30,537 nt of DNA from Chara braunii (GCA_003427395.1 BFEA01000011.1:789734-820270), one strand, 5' to 3'. Shown: positions 8,576 to 18,890, numbered from the stretch's first letter. The notes: generated by a model not told the origin, from the sequence alone. Numbers and translations are program-made.

Positions 8576-9342
8576 TGTAATGACCCGCCAAAAACACAGA
8601 CTGAGAACACTGCTGATTTTTGGGATTTGCCGCTGGAATGAATGCCTTGCTGAAATTCCCGCATTCAAATGTGATTTCCATGTCTGTGTGTGTGCGTGCC
8701 TGCTGGTTTGCATGCCTGTCTGAGTGCTTGTCGGTTGAGTGTGTGTATGACCTGCAAGGGTACTTGTTGGTTGAAGGGCCCCACAGGGTCGGTACTTACC
8801 TGTGGCTGTGACTTTGAGGGTTGCAGGGGGAAAACACTCAAGTAGCGGGGGTAGGCCCGCAACACTTAGAACAACTGGGAAAAACACTCACGTAGCAGGT
8901 AGGCCGGTACCACTCAAGTAGTGGTAAGGGTGTCGGGTACTGGCGGCCGAGCAGAAGAAGACAAAAAGTTGGCATTTTTAGAGGCCCAGTAGCGGTAGGC
9001 CGGTACCAGTCCAAGTAGCTCGGGTCTAGGGCCTGTAGGGAGGATAGCAGAGCCTGCAATGATGTTTCTCTCCGAAAGGGAGGAGGTACCGGTTGCTGGG
9101 AGGCCGCTCGGCCTAGGAAGTCACCGCCCAGGAGGCCGGTAGGCCGCTATATCTCCAGGAAGAGCAAAGAGCTCTTCCTCATTTGCGGTGTGCAAGGATT
9201 GGCGACATGCTGCTGGAGCGCAGCGCTGGACTGGTGCAGCGCTGCTTGGAGGTGAAGGGCCGCTGGAGCTCAGCCTGGCTATGGCGAGCACTCCAGCTTG
9301 AGGAGGAGGAAGAAGGGGGCATAGTAGGAGAGTGGCGGGGCA
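8576..9342 (+). repeat. Putative 3' LTR of A1
   Basis: The sequence begins TGTAATGACCCGCC after the polypurine tract. The end is placed at the CA of 9341-9342 because integrase-like sequence of A2 seems to begin directly afterwards; this end is approximate. Inside, the words cactcaagtagc and gtaggccggtacc recur several times between 8835 and 9020, giving an internally repetitive segment. No second copy is visible in the window, so the LTR call rests on position and on the TG...CA ends only. Confidence 0.55.
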
Positions 9343-9365
9343 CTTACCTGGCTCTGGTAGAGTGG

Positions 9366-10433
9366 AATGCGACACATCTTTGTCATTGTGGATAGATTTA
9401 GTAAGTACGCTAGGTTAATTGCTATGCCGAGTACGTGATCAGATTGTTCAAGGAGAAATGAGTCAGAGATTTTGGTCTGCCTAAGTCAATCGTGAGTGAC
9501 AGGGATGTCAGATTCACCAGTGAGTTGTGGAAGGCTGCCGCTGCCGAACAGGGAACGCAGTTGCAGATGACTTCTGGGAATCACCCAGAGGCCAATGGCC
9601 AAGCCGAGCAACTGAATCGCGTTGTACAACACCTGCTGCGACATTACATCAAGCCCAATCAGGTGGACTGGGATGAGTAGCTTGCTCTCATCGCCAACTT
9701 GTACAATAACGCTGTACACAGCGCCACCGGGGTGAGCCCAAACAGCTTATTATTGACCTTCAAGCCTAGACTGCCCTTGGATTTTCTCCTTCCTTAGAAC
9801 CAGCCAACTGCTGCACCGGGTACCTTAGAATTCGCTTATCGCTACGAACAGAAAACGCAGCAGGCAGTAGAACAGATGCAAAAAGCACAGGCGGCAATGA
9901 TAGAATTTGAAAACAGGCACCGCCGCCCATCTACATTCCAGGTTGGGGACAGAGCCCGGGTTAAGTCCTCAGAACTGGGACAGGAGCACGGGATCTCCCG
10001 CAAGCTCATGCCTCAGTACTTCGGACCATGGGAGGTCTTAGACATCGTCGAGACTGATCCAAATGGATCATCTTATGTAATCCGGATCCCTGGTCATCTC
10101 CGCACTTATCCTGTCTTTCACGCTTCTAAGCTTGCACCTTTCAAGGAAACTAATCAGTTCCCCTCTCGTCGCTCAATGCTGCCCCCAACCATGGATGGAG
10201 AGGTCGACATCGATGACATCGTCGACCATAAGGAAATGCCAATTCCAAGACTGACAGGCAGGGGACGTCCTCCGAAACCGAACCTGCAATACCGGGTTTG
10301 GTTCAGACATCACACGGATCCAAAGGAGGATCGATGGTTCACCAAGGAGGAACTGATGCACACCGCTCCTCAGGTTGTTGTCCAATATGAAAAGTCTCTG
10401 CAGAAGGGAAAGCGCCAGATTATCGAAGACTGA
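9366..10433 (+). pseudogene. Integrase core, C-terminus and chromodomain of A2
   Basis: The first part (RHIFVIVDRFSKYARLIAMP) is broken by a TGA near 9437 and a frame change. From 9492, frame 0 carries the second catalytic Asp (SDRDVRF), the HPEANGQAEQ block with Glu exactly 35 residues on, the tail KLMPQYFGPWEVLDIV and GHLRTYPVFHASKL, and the chromodomain VDIDDIVDHKEM through EDRWFTKEELMHTAP. Two TAG codons interrupt this frame (9678-9680, after DWDE; 9795-9797, after DFLLP). Otherwise it stays open to the TGA at 10431-10433. The first catalytic Asp of the integrase would lie upstream of the truncation. Confidence 0.88.
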
Positions 10434-10457
10434 ACTTCTCAGACTATCAAAGTTATG

Positions 10458-10467
10458 GAGGGGGGAA
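10458..10467 (+). other. Polypurine tract of A2
   Basis: ggaggggggaa directly precedes the TGCGAGG LTR start. Elements B and C have the equivalent tract aagggggatggaa on the minus strand, followed by TGTGAGG or TGCGAGG. Confidence 0.8.
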
Positions 10468-11388
10468 TGCGAGGCCAAGGCCCCGAGGAGCCCCTTTCAG
10501 CCCTGTTATGCAGCACGTCGGGCGCCCTACGTGAAGGCAGGCTCAACGAGGGCCTGAGGGCCCCTATCTCGGTCACTAGGCAACTGTGGAAAATTCAGGC
10601 AGTTGTGCAACACCAGTCCAGGCCGCTTGTTTGCATGTATGGAAGGCAGGCCCTGGGCTGGATACGGGATATGGGCCAAACACAGGCCGAGGACAGTTGG
10701 GCACAAGTAACCACCACAGGCCCAGGGCCTGATTCGTTTGGACTGGGCCTCAGCCTACCGCGGCCTATCGGAAGCTTCTTGGGAAAGGCCCAGCGCAGCG
10801 TGGGACAGAAGACGGGCAGGCCACTTCCATATCGCAAAGGGCCTGCCTCCGCATTTGGCATTCGGGTGCTGGCTGCATGCTGCGCAAGCGCTTCTGCGCT
10901 GAAGCTGGCGGGCGCTCATGCGCTCATGGGCGAGCAGGAAGGAGCAGGCAGCCATAGTCGAGCTGCGCTGCTGGGAGCTGGGTGTGGCGCAGGGTGGGGC
11001 TTGGGTGCAAGTGGCATCTGTGAGTTGGGGAACGAGGTTGTGAGTGATACGAGAGACATACCTGGTGCTAGAAGCAAAGACATTGTCCGAGATCTGCTCG
11101 TACTTCGGTGAAGCTGTTGACGTCATCCGGCGGCATTGTAGAGTAGGCTAGATAGGATCTGCCATCTGTAGTCTGGGCGCCAAGCGTCAAATAGGATATC
11201 AACGTTGGTTCTTCGTTGATGATGATGATGAGACTATTCCAGCATTGTTAATTATGAGCTCTTGGTGTGTTCTTATTTGGTGAAACTCGTGATGCAATTC
11301 TGTTGTTGGTTCGAGGTCACGACTATCTAGTCTTATGTGTATGATGCTGTTTGATTTATGAAATTTGCTATCGCTCATCTTCCTTGCA
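10468..11388 (+). repeat. 3' LTR of A2
   Basis: It starts TGCGAGGCC after the polypurine tract and ends ttccttgca, a TG...CA structure of 921 bp. The end matches the C 5' LTR, which also finishes ccttgca before its primer-binding site. Internal segments shared with the C LTR on the other strand include gttgacgtcat and a gggcgcca-type word near 11170. The part at about 10600-11060 is also shared with the fragment at 19340-19800. As an LTR it would hold the promoter and polyadenylation signals, but I cannot point to a convincing TATA box. Confidence 0.82.
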
Positions 11389-12470
11389 CCTGCATCAGCA
11401 GGTTACAGGGCAACACCCCAGCACCGGCCAGCGTCATTCTGGCATCGAACAGCCACAGATCACTGAGTATATCAGCAATGGAGACATCTAAGATGAGTTG
11501 CTAGGATCCCAAGAATCCTAAATCATTCTTAAGACCCCCTTTGGCAACCATGAACAACCAACCAAACCTTGGATCCTTTTTTCATACTGAAAATGAGAAA
11601 TTTATGAGAAATCTATGGAAAGATCCTTGAGATACCGGGGCCAAGAACAATAAAATTATGTGCCCCCCAAGGCTTGGATCAAAGAAGCATTCTGAACGAA
11701 AGACCATCTGCCTGGGGCCTTTCAGCAGCCCCAACCTACCTGCCTCACCCCTGTATCCCAATGCCCAATCTCTACCCGGCCTCATGCCCCCAACTGCTAG
11801 GTCACAGAGTGGCGCGACCCACCCCAGAAAACCCCCACCTGCTAGGCCACAGGGCAAATCGACCCGCCCCGGCTCTGGTCAACATCGACAAGGCACCAGC
11901 TCACCAAAAGATAGTAGAGTGCCTTCCACCCTCGACAACTCCCCAGATCTCTCTACCAGGGCTCATGCCCTTGTACAACTTGAGTTACAAGGCAGCGCGA
12001 CCAAGCCTCAGCACCGACCAGCGTCGTTCTGGCCTCGTCTGTTCGCAAGCCACCGGGACTCAGGACTAAGGAAAATACCAATCAAGCCACCAATCAGCAC
12101 CATAGCAGTAGATCTCATCATTAATCTCCTTCATGCACTGGTTGCAAATATCCCCCAAAAAACACCCCTGTGCCCTACTTCGGCAAGTCTTACCACGATG
12201 AAGCCACCATCTCCACTGCTGTTGTACCCTATTTCAACCCTACAGGCTAGCCCCTTCGCCGCAGATCGCATCATCTCTCACCGTCACAACCACCACAACC
12301 CCCAACCTCCAACACCAAACCTTGGAAAATTTTTTCAAATAAGCAAAACAGGAAATAAAAAATCCCAAAAATCATACGTGCATTTCAACGCCCACTATTC
12401 CTACAAGGAGAGGAGGAGAGAGGAAAAAACCACCCTCTCTCCCCATGGAAACTCCAGCGCCTATTGAACT
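11389..12470. other. No recognisable gene; short degenerate repeats
   Basis: The phrase ctgctagg followed by cacag and a cgaccc word occurs at 11794 and 11839 (45-bp spacing). A related block with gcaccg, ccagcgtc and ttctgg occurs at about 11425 and about 12010. The open frames are Pro and Ser rich and look compositional. I see no domain. Confidence 0.45.
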
Positions 12471-12479
12471 CTCAGTTAC

Positions 12480-12488
12480 ATATATAAG
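12480..12488 (+). promoter_or_regulatory. TATA-box-like sequence
   Basis: tatataagg lies in an AC-rich context. A plant core promoter could look like this, but no gene start, conserved downstream element or coding frame supports it. It may be chance. Confidence 0.2.
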
Positions 12489-14600
12489 GGTCACAAGAAT
12501 CAAAGGGATTACTCCTCTCCCCCAAAAACAACCCTCTGTTTGTTCACTGCCTCTGCAGGAAGGCGCCCCCTCACCTCCCCGCCCCAGTTCAGAACAACTC
12601 CCAAAATACCACTCCTGCTCCCTTAGTCCTAAAGTATGCCCCCGCGGAGCCGGAGATCCCCCTTCCTTCCTTCCCCCCCCCCCCTCTAAGCGGAACAGCC
12701 TCTCAAATTTCACCCTACTGACACAACACCCCTTGTCCTCTCTCGCCAACCGTCATACCTGATCCGACCCGAAGATCAACGTGGCCCAGAAAAAAGACAA
12801 ACCCTCAATACCGCCCCTACCCTCTCAAAGATCACACCACCCACCTTGTGTAACCCTCACAGGGAGGGACTCCAACCCTAAAGGAGAAATCCATTCCAAC
12901 ACCTCTGACCCGGATCCCACAACATCCCGGACTGAGACTCGCTTGCTGAGAACAACAACATAAAACCAATTACTTGAGGACTCGTTGTTTGAGAAATTTT
13001 GCAGGAGCTAAAATTTTCAACCTAGCCCACATCAATCATAGAAAGCAAATCACTAATTTCCATCTACAAGATCAGAGTAAGAATTTCAAATTTGAGAAAG
13101 AAAAGAAAACACGGGTTTTCATCTACAAAATCAGAGTACGAATTTCAAATTTGAGCACGACGAGTTTAGGAATTTTTTTATGAATCATGCAAACGATGTT
13201 TGGAACTAGTTTGAGCCACGATTAGGAATTTAGACCTCAATATTAGAAACAAATTTATGAAATTCAGTAACAAGAAGTTCAATCAAGGAATTCTAAGAAA
13301 ACAAAATTTGGAATGTCAATCATAACGAATTCGATCACAGCAACATCACAGGACCAATCAAGAAAATTTTCAGAACAAACTTAGAATCAAAAGTAGAAAA
13401 ACACTCAAGTTAAAACAACGAATATGGTAAACCCAGACAGGTACCTTATCGTAGTTAAGCTCATATCTAGAAAAAATATGAACCAAAACAACTTACACAA
13501 GGAGATCGAGAAAAATCAAGATCATAAGACTTCCAACCAGGCAACCCCTCACAGTGCCCTAACGATTCCAACATGATGCCCCATCCAGCACAACCCTTCC
13601 CCCTCAAAACCTCACCTCCCCCTTCATCGGCTCCCCTTCATCGGTTCCTCGCAACTCGACCTCATCCTGGCTAATACTTCACCATTTCTACGAAAGGTCG
13701 AACGATGAAGATCGTCGGACCGCAGCAGAACTCACCTTCTCCTGGAGATCGTGCCGCGTTGTGAGACCAAGCTATTGAGCCCGCCAATAGCCGCTCACAG
13801 GTAGTCTCAAGAGTATCACAGACACGCAACGCTATGCCACCTCTCGAAAAGCACGTAAATGCATCTACCCAATCTAAGGGAACCACCTAAGTTAGATCAA
13901 ACCCAATCTATCGCATGGCCCCTTGAAACGCTTTTCCCATGGACACTGAGTCGAGCAGTCGACTTCAAAGTTCATATAGAGGAGAGAAGATGGCCCACAC
14001 AAAACATAGCGTGAGCGCTCCAAGCACTCCCACTCCCACCACTAGCCCGACAACCTTGTAAAGACGCCCACCACGTCTTGCCATCATCACCACCCGCCAT
14101 ACCAACTTGCCATGTTGCTTCCCCCTCCGCCGCGCTCAAGTCGCTCCCGCTGCTTAGCCACGCACCATGTGAACGCGCCACTTTGAACAGGGCATGCTCG
14201 GTCGGGCCGGGCGCAGCGCCCCCGGTAGCGTTGCGCCGCGCTTGCTCTTGCACGTCCCCTAAGAAGGAGCAGTAAATAAGATAAAAAGAAAAAAAATAAT
14301 CATAAACATTCACAAAGATTAGGATAATGGGGAGCGAAGCCTTCTCGTAATTAGTTAGTTGATCCAAGAGAAGTGTGCAACTCACAACACCACCCTACGG
14401 TTTCCCTTCACAACATACTTCAGTTTGTAGAAGGCAAAGAAGTTCCAAGTTACAGATTTAGCAACAGAGTGTATTCGATCGTTTACGGCCTAGAACGGGT
14501 TACCATGGTTTGCTGCACCTAGCGTCTCGCAAACCCGCACCGATATGCACCGAAGAAACTGAAACTGCAGTTGATGATCGTTCTACTCTGCAGGTTCGAA
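12489..14600. other. No recognisable gene; AT-rich, intron-like or intergenic DNA
   Basis: A pyrimidine-rich first part (to about 12760) is followed by AT-rich DNA without long frames. A 36-bp direct repeat starting catctacaa and ending caaatttgag lies at 13061-13096 and 13120-13155. The 13900-14270 part is GC-rich with frames that lack any family signature. I cannot name a gene. Confidence 0.4.
13061..13155. repeat. 36-bp direct repeat, two copies 59 bp apart
   Basis: Copies at 13061-13096 and 13120-13155 differ at only two positions within the 36 bp. The spacer is A-rich. This looks like a small local duplication of about 59 bp. Confidence 0.8.
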
Positions 14601-14969
14601 CAAATAAAACAATGTCCAACAGCAGAAGTCTTCTGTAGTCAGTCGATCTAGCACCCAAGCTCGAGTCGAACGGGTGTTGGAGGTAATAGTCTTAACCATA
14701 ACGAACTTCTGTCCACAATGGACCCGTCGTGCGAACTCATATATAGTCGTTTGACTGCGATGGGATACCGTCGACGATTGATCTGATACTCTTCTTCCCT
14801 CGCCTGTGCACCTCTTATCGGGGATTCGGGCAAGTAGTAGTACCCGTAGCGTTCACCTTACCCGAGTTCTGATGGGTGATCGTCCTCCCTCGTTAGTCCA
14901 CCTGCTCTCACGTCACTTCGATTGTCCACACTTTTTGTCCGAGATTGTTCCGATCGCTATTAGGTAGTT

Positions 14970-15180
14970 CGCCCGAGCTCATTCGACACTTCTGACACTC
15001 CGTCTCTCCACACCTTGGAGCGCGATTCTTCCGACGATCGTCTGGTCGTTCATACGAGCTTACACGTGTCCTCGACAGTCTGCCTTCCCACCTTCTGGAG
15101 CGCGGTCCAGGTTTTGTTGATCACATGACCGCCCGTACGAGTTCACGCGTTTTCACCTATGTCGCGTATGCAAGAACTCT
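14970..15180. repeat. Degenerate tandem repeat, period about 81-83 bp
   Basis: The words cgagct/cgagtt at 14974, 15055 and 15138, and ggagcgcg at 15018 and 15098, repeat with matching order (cgagct, a gacac-like word, ccaccttggagcgcg). The copies are strongly diverged. Confidence 0.5.
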
Positions 15181-15469
15181 TGGATCTTGACACAACACGT
15201 ATGTAAGGACCCCTGGGTCTTGTCACTCCTCTTTCGCCCCCTTTCTTGCCCCTATGGGTTGCTTTCCCGCATGCCTCTGGTCGGCCCTCTCCCTCTCCTC
15301 GTCCTCGCTAGTTCCCTGTTCCGTCGTCACCTCCTTCAAGCGCTTACCTTGGCCCCGCGTAATCTGCCACCAGTCGCATCCATATGCACTCGTTGCTTCC
15401 TTGTCTTCACTTTTCCAGCGCGAGTCTCCCCTATCCTCTCTCCAACTAGTCCTTTCCGGCGGTCACTGT

Positions 15470-15830
15470 CCGAGCGCTGTCACCTCGGGTCGCTCCAAGA
15501 GGTACCCCCTTCCTGTTAGCTCGCTTGCGCGTGTGTGGCCCGAACGTTGGCGAAAGCGGTTGATTTCACGTCGATGCCCTGCGCGAAGTCACTTCTTTAG
15601 CTGCGCTCACCGAGCGTCTGGTACTCACGCTTAGCGAAGTCGCGTCATTCGTCCTCTGCACGGAGCTGCCTCTACCGCTGTGGTCGCCGAACGCCTGGTT
15701 CACACCCCTCGCAAACTCCGCTCGATCGTTCCCTGCATGAGGTCACATGCATTGCCGAGCTCCCCGAGCGCCTGGTTCTGAGCCTTCACAAGCTCGCTTC
15801 GTTCTTCCCGCTTCAGCTCTTCTCCCACCC
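15470..15830. repeat. Degenerate tandem repeat, period 70-77 bp, five units
   Basis: The core ccgagcg/ccgaacg (followed by cctggt in the last three units) starts at 15470, 15540, 15610, 15687 and 15764, that is at spacings of 70, 70, 77 and 77. The last two units also share a word like caagctcgcttcgttc (15707 and 15787 regions). The array gives no conserved open frame across units. Confidence 0.6.
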
Positions 15831-16919
15831 TCCGGCTGACACAGACCCCACTTCTGTTTAGCATGCGCTGTCCGCGCTCATTGTGCTTGCTCTTCTCCTC
15901 CAATGCTCCCTCCTTCGGCCCAGATTGATAAGGGACCAGTCTCACGGTGAGCGCCCACTTTTGCGCTCCTGTACAACACTCTACACCCCACTCACTTGTT
16001 ACCCAGCCATCTCATGCAGAAACTGTACGCACACCCGCTCGACCCGTTAGTCCTCACTCTCAAAACCTTCTCATGGACGTGTGCTCGTACGTTCCCCGAG
16101 TTCGTAGTCCTCCCCCCGAATTTGTAACTGCCTCCTCCTCTTCTTGCAGCTCCATGCGCAGGCAACCTAGACATCGACCATCTTTCGGGTTCCCCTGACT
16201 CTTCTCCTCCTTGGGTGGCTTCTTGTGCACGACCCGCTTGCCCCGCTGCTCTGCCTATCCACGCGAGATTGTTACCGTCGCGTGCCACGTTCACCTGGGG
16301 CTTTTTTTTCCCTTGTTCCCTTTCTGGTTCCCAATTCCCTTTTTCACTTCGCCCCGCCCTCCTATACCTCCGGCGTGGCCTGCACTCCCCCGACTGGCTG
16401 GTTTCGCCCCTGCTTTTCTCTCCCCAGGCTTCCTTTCGCCTATCGTGGTCGCTCACGCGTGCATTGCAACAGTTTGTATCTCTGGGGCATCGGTATTTCT
16501 TAGGCTCGGTTTCAAGTCATGGATTCATTCTGCTTGTGAGCCATGCGGAAGCGCTGTCGGAGCGTCTTGTGTACGGAGGTCTGCAGGTGCCCATAGGAGA
16601 AGTGGGCTAAGAGGAGGAAGACGCGGCCATAGCCGTTTCGTGTTAGTAGTAGAGGTAGATGGCAGCCATAACTGCCCGATAGGAGGTGTGTATGTGTGTG
16701 TGAGTGTGTTGTGTGTATGAGTGCGGGACATCCAGGGAGATCTAGGGTGTGTGTGCGAACAAGTTGCTGGGAGTACAGTGATCGGCCATTGCCGATCAAG
16801 ACAAATTTGAATCTGATCTGTGTTCTTGGCTTCGTTATCTCCGAGCTTTGTGTGGGCGCCAGTCGCCAGCCTGATCATCATCTGTTTGCATGCATGTTGA
16901 GTAACGAAGAAGACAAGTC
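15831..16919. other. No recognisable gene; TG-rich tract
   Basis: The frames at 15947-16720 are Ser, Pro and Cys rich in all three plus-strand phases and show no domain. A TG-rich microsatellite occupies about 16686-16722. Around 16600-16900 there are faint resemblances to LTR sequence of the A2 family, too weak to call. Confidence 0.4.
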
Positions 16920-17495
16920 TGATTCCAGTCCGCATTGCCTGCCTAGGCCAGAATGCCCTTCACTGGCTGGCCTTCTCCATATATGGGAGTCGCTGCTGCC
17001 GCTCGACTATCTGCGCCTGACCATGGAAGCTTCTGGTTGGGCCCCAGTGTCTGCGCCCAGGCCCATGCCTACAGTTGAGGGCTTGGGCCCTTTTCAGTTG
17101 GGCACACCTAGGATTATCCAGGCTCTGAATTTTAGCTGTGTTTGCATTGGCCTGCAGGTAGATGTGACGACAATGCTGCATTCTCATTGGCCTGTGGCCA
17201 CTTCGTGATGTGTCGGTCTCACACTGCGTGTGCCCAGGGCACAACCACCTGCATCCTGGGCTCAACTGCCTGACGCAGCTGCTTCTTCTGGAAGAGCCCA
17301 GGGAAGGGCCCAGGTTGCACTTCAACCAACTGGCGTGCAGCAACTGCCTGAGACCCACATTGGAAAATGCTGAGATAAGGGCCTCTCGTGGATATTCAGC
17401 CCGCCTTCACTTAGTGCGGGCACGAGGCTTGCTGGGGGCCACAGTCCAGAATATATGCATGTTGTCTAGGGCCCCATGAGGACACATTCCTCACA
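16920..17495 (-). repeat. 3' LTR of element B (truncated)
   Basis: On the minus strand the LTR starts TGTGAGGAATG at 17495, just after the polypurine tract. It shares with the C LTRs a ggggcccta word after the start, caccaaccagtt-like words, the cgggc-rich segment near 17405 and the gggcccaacc segment near 17035. Homology fades below about 16920 and the expected end (ccttgca) is not found, so the distal part is missing. Confidence 0.75.
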
Positions 17496-17512
17496 TTCCA
17501 TCCCCCTTAGCG
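17496..17512 (-). other. Polypurine tract of element B
   Basis: On the minus strand, ctaagggggatggaa immediately precedes the LTR start. The same tract precedes the LTR of element C at 22271-22285. Confidence 0.8.
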
Positions 17513-17568
17513 TCGAAAATCCGCTTAGATGCTTCATAAGGAGGAGCCTTCCCCTTCAACCTTCTTTC

Positions 17569-17840
17569 TCAGTCTGCCACAATCTGAGGTGCTGTTTCAA
17601 TTAGATCCTCTCTGGTGAACCATCGGTCTTCGTTTGGATCCGTGTGATGCCTGAATCTGACCCGGTACTCCCTCTTGGGTTTCGGCGGTCTTCCTCTACC
17701 CACAGGCTTAGGAACAGGCATGTCTCTGTGCTCCAAACTGTCGTCAATGTCCACGTGGCCATCCATGGTTGGGGGCAGCATTGATCTCCTTGATGGGAAC
17801 TGGTGTGTCTCAGCAAAAGTTGCAAGCTTTGAGGCATGGT
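17569..17840 (-). pseudogene. Chromodomain and integrase tail of element B
   Basis: Minus-strand frames read the SRRSMLPPTMDGHVDIDD region, the basic linker GRGRPPKPKREYRVRF and the chromodomain C-terminal helix EDRWFTREDLIETAPQIV, then a stop at 17569. The preceding ASKLATF segment abuts the foreign insert at about 17841. The family partner in A2 has the same order. Confidence 0.85.
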
Positions 17841-18070
17841 GGGTGGGTGGTACGAAGGGGATGGTGGATCTAGCAGTACCCCCTTATAAGCGTCTCAAGC
17901 CTCTAAGGGCAAGGTCTTTCCACCTCTTCTACCATCCTCCTTTTCTCTCCCTCCTCCCCCTTCCCCCCTCCCCTCCCCCCTCCTCCTCCCCCTCCTTTGT
18001 TTCCTTCAAAATGCTTGCCGTTGATAAGCAACCGGACTGCTGCCCCCCAAAATAGATGGGGTCTCTGCTG

Positions 18071-18103
<33 letters not shown>

Positions 18104-18104
18104 C
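17841..18104 (+). mobile_element. Poly-A-tailed retroposed insert within element B
   Basis: The insert splits the B integrase tail between the sequences for TYPVF (right side) and HASKL (left side), which are adjacent in A2 and C. It is about 265 bp: a short GC-mixed head, a long CT-rich tract (about 17930-18000), a unique segment and a run of 29 A at its right end. A 3' poly-A tail indicates retroposition by a LINE-type machinery, so it is a SINE, a truncated LINE or a processed cDNA. I found no clear box A/box B promoter and no clean target duplication. The source is unknown. Confidence 0.6.
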
Positions 18105-18825
18105 AGGGTAAGTACGCAAGTGACCACGGATTCGAATCACGTACGAGGGACCATCAAGTTCGCTACCTGCGATATCCAAGACTTCCCAAGGACCGACGTA
18201 TTGAGGCATTCGTTTCCTAGAGATGCCAAATTCCTGTCCAAGCTCACTAGACTTAACCCAAACACGTTCCCCAACACGTTCCCCTAGCTGAAATGTGGAC
18301 TGTCGTCGATGTTTGTTCTCATAAGCTATCATTGCTTATAGAGATGTCTTGATGTGTTCAACAGCTTGCTGCAACAAGTTTTCATACTGGGCACCAAATT
18401 CTACGGTTCCAGGAGTTGCAGCAGATCGTTTTTTAGGCAGGAGGAAGACTAGAGCAGATCTAGGCTTCCACCCCAGGTGCAGCTGATTCGGACTCATGTC
18501 TGTGGTGCTGTCTGTGCACAAACAGGCTTGCGATGAGAGGTAACTTCTCATCCCAGTCATCTTGGTTGGGCTTAATGTAATGCCTCGACAGATGCTGCAC
18601 CACTCGGTTCACCTGTTCAGCTTGCCCGTTGGCTTTGGGATGATTCCCTGAAGTCATCTGGAGTTGGCTGCCCATCTGTTCTGCAGCCTTCTTCCACATT
18701 TCACTAGTGAAACGAACATCTCTGTCACTAACAATAGTCTTTGGCAATCCAAAATCACACACCCAATTATCCATAATTAACCTGATGACGTGTTCAGTCC
18801 TTGCAGTCCCACGCATGGCAATCAG
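18105..18825 (-). pseudogene. Integrase core and C-terminal region of element B
   Basis: On the minus strand: TEHVIRLIMDNWVCDFGLP, IVSDRDVRFTSEMWK, then NHPKANGQAEQVNR with Glu exactly 35 residues after the Asp, followed by SPNQLHLGWKPRS and WVKSSELGQEFGISRK. Frames change near 18540 (loss of the usual YNNxxH segment) and again near 18335. A 12-bp duplication makes GERVGERV near 18265. The first catalytic Asp lies on the far side of the 18826-20109 insertion. Not functional. Confidence 0.85.
18817..18825. repeat. Left copy of 9-bp target-site duplication
   Basis: ggcaatcag here is repeated at 20110-20118. In element C the equivalent uninterrupted coding sequence reads ggcgatgagtctagcgtac, so the two halves of B rejoin across this word. 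Confidence 0.75.
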
Positions 18826-18862
18826 CTAACTGTGTGTCCGAAATTGGATTTAACGCGGGTTT

Positions 18863-18890
18863 CGCGTTGAAAAATTCAACGCGCGTTGAA
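18863..18890. repeat. Nested hairpin and palindrome at the left end of the insertion
   Basis: Arms cgcgttgaa at 18863-18871 and ttcaacgcg at 18875-18883 flank a 3-nt loop. The second arm is also the left half of the perfect palindrome ttcaacgcgcgttgaa at 18875-18890. Such subterminal repeats often bind transposase. Confidence 0.8.

Larger units (their letters stand above)
3199..9342 (+). mobile_element. Ty3/gypsy chromovirus element A1 (degenerate, 5' LTR not identified)
   Basis: Domains occur in the Ty3/gypsy order: gag with zinc knuckle, aspartic protease, RT, RNase H, H2C2 integrase and C-terminal chromodomain, then a polypurine tract and a putative 3' LTR starting TGTAATGACC. At least five frame breaks or in-frame stops are visible (3493, 4799, between 5530 and 5590, about 5932, about 6605 and 8031-8040), plus an in-frame deletion of the RT catalytic loop. 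The copy cannot make a working polyprotein. It belongs to a different lineage from A2, B and C: its integrase, chromodomain and LTR sequences differ clearly from theirs. Confidence 0.9.
9343..11388 (+). mobile_element. Ty3/gypsy element A2, 5'-truncated fragment with 3' LTR
   Basis: The fragment starts abruptly within the integrase core (about the RHIFVIVDRF motif at 9368) directly after the A1 LTR and runs through the chromodomain to a polypurine tract and an LTR. Its sequence matches elements B and C on the opposite strand far better than A1, so it belongs to their family. Everything 5' of the integrase core is missing. Confidence 0.85.

Noticed and set aside
8504-9395. Short frames within the A1 LTR on both strands
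   Set aside because: They fall inside a repeat-rich LTR and match no family; treated as shadows.
11658-12467. 269-residue plus-strand frame rich in Pro and Ser
   Set aside because: No stop only because the DNA is C-rich and T/A-stop poor; no domain, no gene structure, and overlapping frames look the same.
12480-12488. TATA box as proof of a host gene promoter
   Set aside because: No transcription unit could be identified downstream, so it is listed only with low confidence.
15992-16720. Several overlapping frames of 130-170 residues on both strands
   Set aside because: Frames are open in many phases at once, which indicates base composition rather than coding.
17841-17900. tRNA-derived SINE promoter (box A/box B)
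   Set aside because: A vaguely box-A-like word is present, but no box B (ggttcga type) lies at the right distance.
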